A stretch of DNA of 18,991 nucleotides, taken from the NCBI GenBank assembly GCA_031553195.1, contig JAVBLV010000029.1, positions 1-18,991 on the forward strand. The letters run 5' to 3'. The notes beneath the pieces were generated by a model, which worked only from the letters and a program-made list of their open reading frames with translations, did no database searches and was not told the origin of the DNA. The translations under genes were made by a program, and so were the position numbers. Each line of letters begins with the position of its first letter. The stretch's first letter is position 1. This document shows, one piece after another, positions 15,131-18,991 of the stretch. The stretch is from JAVBLV01 sp031553195. GTDB taxonomy: Bacteria > Bacteroidota > Bacteroidia > Bacteroidales > P3.

Positions 15131-15835
15131 ATGATTAAAATTTCAGAATTAGAAAAAATTTACCGTACCGAAGAAGTAGAAACTGTAGCTTTAAATAAAA
15201 TGTCGTTGGAAGTACAGGAACATGAATTCGTTGCCATCATGGGTCCCTCGGGCTGTGGAAAATCAACATTGCTTAATATTTTGGGGATGTTGGATGAACC
15301 TACTTCGGGAAGTTTCCTTTTTAATGGAATTGAGGTATCTAAGTTCAACGAAAACAAACGTAGTAATCTACGGAAAGCCAATATTAGTTTTGTTTTTCAA
15401 AGTTTCAATTTGATTGACGAACTAACTGTATTTGAAAACGTAGAACTTCCATTGGTTTATAACAACCTCAAAGCTTCGGAACGAAAAAAGAAAGTTGAAG
15501 CCGCTTTAGACAGGGTACAAATGCTACATCGGCGAAATCATTTTCCATCCCAACTTTCCGGAGGACAACAACAAAGGGCTGCCGTTGCAAGAGCGGTGGT
15601 AAATGATCCCAAGTTAATCCTGGCCGATGAGCCTACCGGGAATTTGGACAGTAAAAATGGCGCGGAAGTAATGCATCTACTTTCTGAGCTTAACGAAAAA
15701 GGCGCCACTATTATCATGGTAACCCATAGCGAACACGACGCCCGTTACAGTCATCGTATTGTGCACATGCTCGACGGAAGAACCGTAACCGAAAATTTCC
15801 TGAAAGAAATCTTGTTTGCCCCGATAGAAAAGTAG
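15131..15835 (+). CDS. ABC transporter ATP-binding protein (MacB/LolD type)
   Basis: This 234-residue ATPase has all expected motifs: Walker A GPSGCGKST (38-46), Q-loop Q90 in FVFQSFNL, signature LSGGQQQR (142-149), Walker B LILADE (162-167) with catalytic E167, D-loop NLDS, and H-loop H199 in VTHS. The length and the QSFNLIDELTVFENVELPL segment fit the MacB/LolD/FtsE-like group, which energises FtsX-type permeases working with HlyD-type adaptors. Its partners would be the adaptor just upstream and the permease at 16481. The S23-type gene with its repeats separates it from that permease. The first GTAAGA repeat unit begins 4 bp after its TAG stop. Confidence 0.95.
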   Translation: MIKISELEKIYRTEEVETVALNKMSLEVQEHEFVAIMGPSGCGKSTLLNILGMLDEPTSGSFLFNGIEVSKFNENKRSNLRKANISFVFQSFNLIDELTVFENVELPLVYNNLKASERKKKVEAALDRVQMLHRRNHFPSQLSGGQQQRAAVARAVVNDPKLILADEPTGNLDSKNGAEVMHLLSELNEKGATIIMVTHSEHDARYSHRIVHMLDGRTVTENFLKEILFAPIEK

Positions 15836-15838
15836 AGA

Positions 15839-15963
15839 GTAAGATGGTAAGAAAAGTAAGATAGCAAGAAAGGTAAGAGGGTAAGAAAATATTTTTTACA
15901 ACCTTACAAGTCTTATGATCTTCTTACATATCTTACACGTCTTACGATTTTATATGTCTTACA
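15839..15963 (+). repeat. GTAAGA array and inverse CTTAC array upstream of the S23-type gene
   Basis: The forward part (15839-15890) is made of six units of 8-10 nt: GTAAGATG, GTAAGAAAA, GTAAGATAG, CAAGAAAG, GTAAGAGG, GTAAGAAAAT. After an AT-rich turn, the inverse part (15904-15963) carries CTTAC words at similar spacing (CTTACAAGT, CTTATGAT, CTTACATAT, CTTACACGT, CTTACGATT, CTTAC). The transcript could fold into a long imperfect stem. The array starts 4 bp after the ATPase stop and ends 15 bp before the S23-type ATG. Confidence 0.8.
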
Positions 15964-15978
15964 ACAAAAAAGAAATTC

Positions 15979-16347
15979 ATGGATAAAATATCAAATCAAG
16001 AGTTTAATGAAAAAATGCGTGAAAGGACGAAACAATTTGCACTTCGCATTTTAGAATTAAGTGACAAACTACCCCAAAAAGAAGCTGCAAAGGTAATTAA
16101 TCGACAGTTATTGCGCTCTGCTACTTCTGTAGCGGCAAATTTTCGCGCAGCATGTAGAGGACGTTCAAGAGCCGAATTCTTTAGCAAAATATGCATTGTA
16201 GTTGAAGAAGCCGATGAAACTCAATTCTGGCTTGAAATGTTAAGGGATAGTAAACTTTTTGATAATGAGAAAGTCAATAACCTAATTACGGAAATTTCTG
16301 AGATCTTAGCAATAACAACAGCCATAAAACATAAGTTAAAAATGTAA
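15979..16347 (+). CDS. S23/IVS-type four-helix-bundle protein (TIGR02436 family)
   Basis: This 122-residue, wholly alpha-helical protein has the family signature: QLLRSATSVAANFRAA, then SRAEFFSKICIVVEEADETQFWLEML, with the usual acidic EExxET-x-WL helix and a basic end. The family (four-helix bundle / S23) is known from intervening sequences inside 23S rRNA genes of Leptospira and Coxiella. A related fold serves as the accessory protein Avd of diversity-generating retroelements. No reverse transcriptase or variable repeat is seen here. The gene stands between the exporter ATPase and permease, so it is probably read on the same transcript, but nothing suggests a transport role. Its TAA stop (16345-16347) lies inside the first GTAAGA unit of the downstream array. 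The function of stand-alone members is unknown; nucleic-acid binding is suspected. Confidence 0.92.
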   Translation: MDKISNQEFNEKMRERTKQFALRILELSDKLPQKEAAKVINRQLLRSATSVAANFRAACRGRSRAEFFSKICIVVEEADETQFWLEMLRDSKLFDNEKVNNLITEISEILAITTAIKHKLKM

Positions 16348-16456
16348 GAGAGCAAGAAAAGTAAGATGGTAAGAAGGCAAAATAATCAAAATACCTGGAA
16401 ATAGAGTAAGCTAAAATTTTCTGTTAATCTTACACATCTCACGGTCTTACGATCTT
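16344..16456 (+). repeat. GTAAGA array and inverse CTTAC array downstream of the S23-type gene
   Basis: The forward units GTAAGAGA, GCAAGAAAA, GTAAGATG and GTAAGAAG (16344-16376) overlap the S23 stop codon. The inverse part CTTACACAT, CTCACGGT, CTTACGATCTT (16429-16456) ends 24 bp before the permease ATG. The words match those on the upstream side (for example GTAAGATGGTAAGA occurs at 15839 and at 16361), so the two flanks are copies of one repeat type. Confidence 0.8.
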
Positions 16457-16480
16457 CTGGTCTCAAAATAAAAAATAAAC

Positions 16481-18835
16481 ATGTACAATCTCAAAATCAT
16501 TTTTCGAAACCTTAAAAGAAACCCGATATATTCCATTATCAATATAGCCGGGTTAGCTATCGGAATGGCGGCTTCTGTCCTCATTTTTATTTGGGTTTAT
16601 AATGAGTATAGCTACGACCGCTACCATAAGGATGCCGACCGTATTTATCGTATTACATCTTTCATTGACATGGGGGATGAGGAACCGTGGATACTTGAAT
16701 CTTCACCTTATATTCTAGCACAAACAATCAAACAAGAGATTCCGGAAATAGAAAATATTGCCCTGTCAAGATTTGGGAATGTAGATAAAATCATGATTGA
16801 TGATAAGATTTATTTTGTGGGAGAAAATCTGGCTTACGTCAATAGATCTTGGTTTGAAATGTTTAATTACAAACTTTTGGAAGGTTCTTTTGATGCCTTT
16901 GGCAAAAATCCATTTAGTATTATACTTACAAAGTCGGAAGCTGAAAAATATTTTCACGGAATCCGTGCAGTAGGACAACGGATAAATATCAACAATACTG
17001 ATTATACAGTACAAGCTGTTGTAAAAGACAATCCCGTCAATTCCAGTTTTCAATTCAATGTCATGGTTTCATCCGATGCGCTTTCGAAAAATCCTATGTA
17101 CAACGAAGAATTAACTAGCTGGGGGGTATTTAACTATTTGACTTTTATAAAATTTCGTTCTAATGCAGATATACAAAAAGTTTCCAAAAAAATCAATAAA
17201 CTTTATTCAGTAAAACTACGATCACTAACAGATATGCATTTCACAATCGATGGTAAAAATTCATTCTTTAGACATGGGAATCAAAAGAAAGTTTGGATAT
17301 TTACTTTATTGGGTATCCTCATTTTATTTACCGCCTGTATCAACTATATTAACATTACTACTGCAAAAGCCAATACCAGAGCCAAAGAAATCGGTATCAG
17401 AAAAATTATGGGCGCTAAACGTAAATTTCTATTCATTCATTTCATCATAGAATCACTTATTGTAAGTTTACTATCTGCTTGTATTGCATTGCTACTAATC
17501 CGCATGTTTTCTTCTCAATATCATTCATTAGTGGAGAGCGCCGTCTTATCTTTTTCTTCCCCTGTAACCTGGACAATACTGGGTTTAGCTATTTTTATCA
17601 CGACCATCCTTAATGGCATTTATCCTGCATTACTTTTATCATCTTTTAAACCCATGAATTTTTTAAAGGGCACAAGCTTGTTAAATATAAAAGATGGCCA
17701 TTTACGGAAAGGATTGGTTATTTTTCAGTTTACGTTATCCTCTGCGCTGATAATATGCACTTTAGTTATTTATAAACAAATGCAATTCATTCAAAATATG
17801 AATCCCGGCTACGATCGTGAGCAAGTTTTAATGTTGCAGATGCCTTTCAACGCTTTTCCATCCATGGAAAAAGAAACTGCAACCTTGCAAAGTATGAAAA
17901 ATGCCTTACAATCCCAATCAGGGATTTCTTCGGTTGCTTTGTGTAACCAGGAAATTGTAAACATTGCTTGTGCAATGTCCGGAAGTAGTATCGATTGGAA
18001 CGGACGACCCACAAACTTTACACCTTTTATGAGCGTAATGAGCGCTGATGCCGATTACATGAAAACGCTCGGGCTAAAATTAAGTGATGGCAGATGGTTC
18101 AGGGAAGGAAATGCAGATAAAGGAAATGTTATCTTAAACGAAACCGCCATTAGGGAATTAAATATCCGGAAACCTTATATCGGGCAACGTTTTGACTTTG
18201 ATGAAAAAAAGGGTGAAATCATCGGAATTGTAAAAGATTTTAATTTTCATAGTTTGCACGAGAAAATCGGGCCATTGGTTATACAACATTCCTATTATTA
18301 CGATAAGATTATACTGAAAATAGAACCGGGAAAAATTCCTCAGGTTATGCCGGCCATAAACCGGATATGGCAAAAGTTCTGTCCAAGCGATCCGTTTGTA
18401 TATGACTTTTTGGATGATACGTTTAATAACTTATATAAATCCGATATTAAAACGTCCCAACTCATATTCGTATTCAGTATACTTACCATTGTTATCGCCA
18501 TGTTGGGTTTATTTGGGTTATCCACTTTTGCAGTGGAACGCCGTACCAAAGAAATAGGAATCCGGAAAATATTGGGGGCTTCCATATCATCCATTGTACA
18601 TATGCTAATTAAAGAATTTTTGATTTTAATTGCCATCGCTTTTGTGATTGCGATTCCCATTGCCTGGTGGTCTATAAGCAAATGGCTAGAGAACTTTGCT
18701 TATTGTGTAAACATTACGATATGGATTGTTCTTGCAGGAGGTTTATTAAGTTTGGTTATTGCATTATTGGCTATAGGCTGGCAAGCAATTAAAGCTGCTA
18801 CAGCCAATCCGGTAGAGTCAATTAAAGAGTTGTGA
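16481..18835 (+). CDS. FtsX/MacB-type ABC transporter permease
   Basis: This 784-residue permease has the Bacteroidota double-domain layout. A membrane helix (about 20-41) follows the basic N-terminus. A MacB-like periplasmic domain (about 50-265) comes next, then three helices (about 272-291, 322-342, 363-388) with the cytoplasmic signature KEIGIRKIMGAKR. A further helix (about 411-431), a second periplasmic domain (about 435-660) and three C-terminal helices carrying RTKEIGIRKILGAS and ending ANPVESIKEL complete the protein. Both FtsX coupling signatures are intact, so it should dimerise and work with the ATPase at 15131 and the HlyD-type adaptor. Such operons commonly hold several paralogous permeases in a row; only this one lies inside the window. 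The substrate cannot be deduced. Confidence 0.94.
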   Translation: MYNLKIIFRNLKRNPIYSIINIAGLAIGMAASVLIFIWVYNEYSYDRYHKDADRIYRITSFIDMGDEEPWILESSPYILAQTIKQEIPEIENIALSRFGNVDKIMIDDKIYFVGENLAYVNRSWFEMFNYKLLEGSFDAFGKNPFSIILTKSEAEKYFHGIRAVGQRININNTDYTVQAVVKDNPVNSSFQFNVMVSSDALSKNPMYNEELTSWGVFNYLTFIKFRSNADIQKVSKKINKLYSVKLRSLTDMHFTIDGKNSFFRHGNQKKVWIFTLLGILILFTACINYINITTAKANTRAKEIGIRKIMGAKRKFLFIHFIIESLIVSLLSACIALLLIRMFSSQYHSLVESAVLSFSSPVTWTILGLAIFITTILNGIYPALLLSSFKPMNFLKGTSLLNIKDGHLRKGLVIFQFTLSSALIICTLVIYKQMQFIQNMNPGYDREQVLMLQMPFNAFPSMEKETATLQSMKNALQSQSGISSVALCNQEIVNIACAMSGSSIDWNGRPTNFTPFMSVMSADADYMKTLGLKLSDGRWFREGNADKGNVILNETAIRELNIRKPYIGQRFDFDEKKGEIIGIVKDFNFHSLHEKIGPLVIQHSYYYDKIILKIEPGKIPQVMPAINRIWQKFCPSDPFVYDFLDDTFNNLYKSDIKTSQLIFVFSILTIVIAMLGLFGLSTFAVERRTKEIGIRKILGASISSIVHMLIKEFLILIAIAFVIAIPIAWWSISKWLENFAYCVNITIWIVLAGGLLSLVIALLAIGWQAIKAATANPVESIKEL

Positions 18836-18869
18836 ATTATTGAATTACTGAATAATTGAAGGATCGAAT
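18834..18869 (+). repeat. 8-bp periodic array starting in the permease stop codon
   Basis: The words GAATTATT, GAATTACT, GAATAATT, GAAGGATC and GAATG follow each other at exactly 8-nt spacing from 18834. The first base of the array is the second base of the TGA stop (18833-18835). The array changes directly into the GTAAGACAT repeat at 18870. Confidence 0.5.
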
Positions 18870-18991
18870 GTAAGACATGTAAGAGGGTAAGACATGTAAG
18901 AGGGTAAGACATGTAAGAGGGTAAGACATGTAAGAGGGTAAGACATGTAAGAGGGTAAGACATGTAAGAGGGTAAGACATGTAAGAGGGTA
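18870..18991 (+). repeat. Perfect 17-bp tandem array running off the window
   Basis: GTAAGACATGTAAGAGG is repeated seven times without a mismatch (18870-18988), and an eighth copy begins at 18989. Each 17-mer is a 9-nt plus an 8-nt GTAAGA unit, the same alternation as in the arrays around the S23-type gene. There are no spacers between copies, so it is not a CRISPR. Perfect identity implies recent expansion or active homogenisation. Confidence 0.95.

Larger units (their letters stand above)
15839..16456 (+). mobile_element. Candidate S23-gene repeat cassette inserted between ATPase and permease
   Basis: This unit of about 620 bp contains one small gene (15979-16347) flanked on each side by a forward GTAAGANN array and an inverse CTTAC array. 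It sits where the ATPase and permease of the exporter would normally be adjacent. The outer left array (15841-15868) can pair imperfectly with the outer right inverse array (16429-16456), enclosing the gene. No transposase and no clear target-site duplication is seen, so mobility is an inference from the architecture. The layout recalls S23-encoding intervening sequences in some 23S rRNA genes. Confidence 0.45.

Noticed and set aside
15979..16347. Avd accessory protein of a diversity-generating retroelement
   Set aside because: There is no reverse transcriptase, template repeat or variable repeat nearby. The sequence fits the general S23/four-helix-bundle family, and the repeats are short arrays, not TR/VR pairs.
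15979..16347. Intervening sequence within a 23S rRNA gene
   Set aside because: The neighbours are clearly ABC transporter genes. No rRNA sequence is present in the window.
18700..18963. Open frame on the minus strand with a repetitive Leu/Thr/Ser/Tyr peptide
   Set aside because: It is only the translation of the 17-bp tandem array and the antisense of the permease end. The peptide periodicity of 17 residues follows from the DNA repeat, and there is no family resemblance.
18870..18991. CRISPR array
   Set aside because: The 17-bp units are directly adjacent with no spacers, and no cas gene is present.

Overview
The window looks like a chromosomal segment from a member of the Bacteroidota, probably order Bacteroidales. 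It is AT-rich. Promoters match the phylum-specific TTTG / TAnnTTTG type (for example TACTTTTG upstream of 1492 and 3376), Shine-Dalgarno signals are weak, and the gene families are typical of the phylum: DUF2807 'GIN' lipoprotein, BatA-domain protein, DUF3078 outer-membrane protein, DUF4932 protease, and FtsX-type permeases with the IGIRKxxGA signature. There are no tRNA, rRNA or CRISPR genes. No transposase or integrase is visible.

Left part (1-7832, all + strand): the possible tail of an unidentified gene, an AT-rich spacer with a CCCTAAA-type inverted repeat, then mainly cell-envelope genes. These are an orphan lipoprotein, a secreted M23/LysM peptidase, a DUF2807 lipoprotein, a large BatA/vWA-like membrane protein, a DUF2461 protein, a DUF3078 beta-barrel-like protein and a DUF2284 cysteine-rich protein. 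A terminator and promoter pair separates the first two full-length genes.

Middle (7859-11976, - strand): a four-gene operon read right to left, with two tandem Uma2-family (PD-(D/E)XK-like) proteins, then an NtrC-type sigma-54 response regulator, then its membrane histidine kinase. It is divergent from the right-hand operon across a 332-bp spacer. That spacer holds a candidate sigma-54 promoter (GG-N10-GT, 12146-12163) preceded by GAACA half-sites.

Right part (12309-18991, + strand): DUF4932 metalloprotease-like protein, HlyD-type adaptor, MacB/LolD-type ABC ATPase, a small S23-type four-helix-bundle protein, and an FtsX/MacB-type permease. The kinase and regulator plausibly sense an envelope or toxic-compound signal and switch on this exporter through sigma-54.

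The most unusual feature is the repeat structure of the gene junctions. The S23-type gene sits between the exporter ATPase and its permease, bracketed on both sides by arrays of an 8/9-nt GTAAGANN unit followed by their inverse (CTTAC) arrays. This resembles the S23-encoding intervening sequences of some 23S rRNA genes, but here inside a protein operon. The same unit reappears as seven perfect 17-bp copies running off the right edge. Other junctions (regulator/kinase, adaptor/ATPase, after the permease) carry different short tandem arrays, and each begins in or next to the stop codon of the upstream gene. This looks like a family of stop-codon-associated repeat modules, one of which carries a protein gene.
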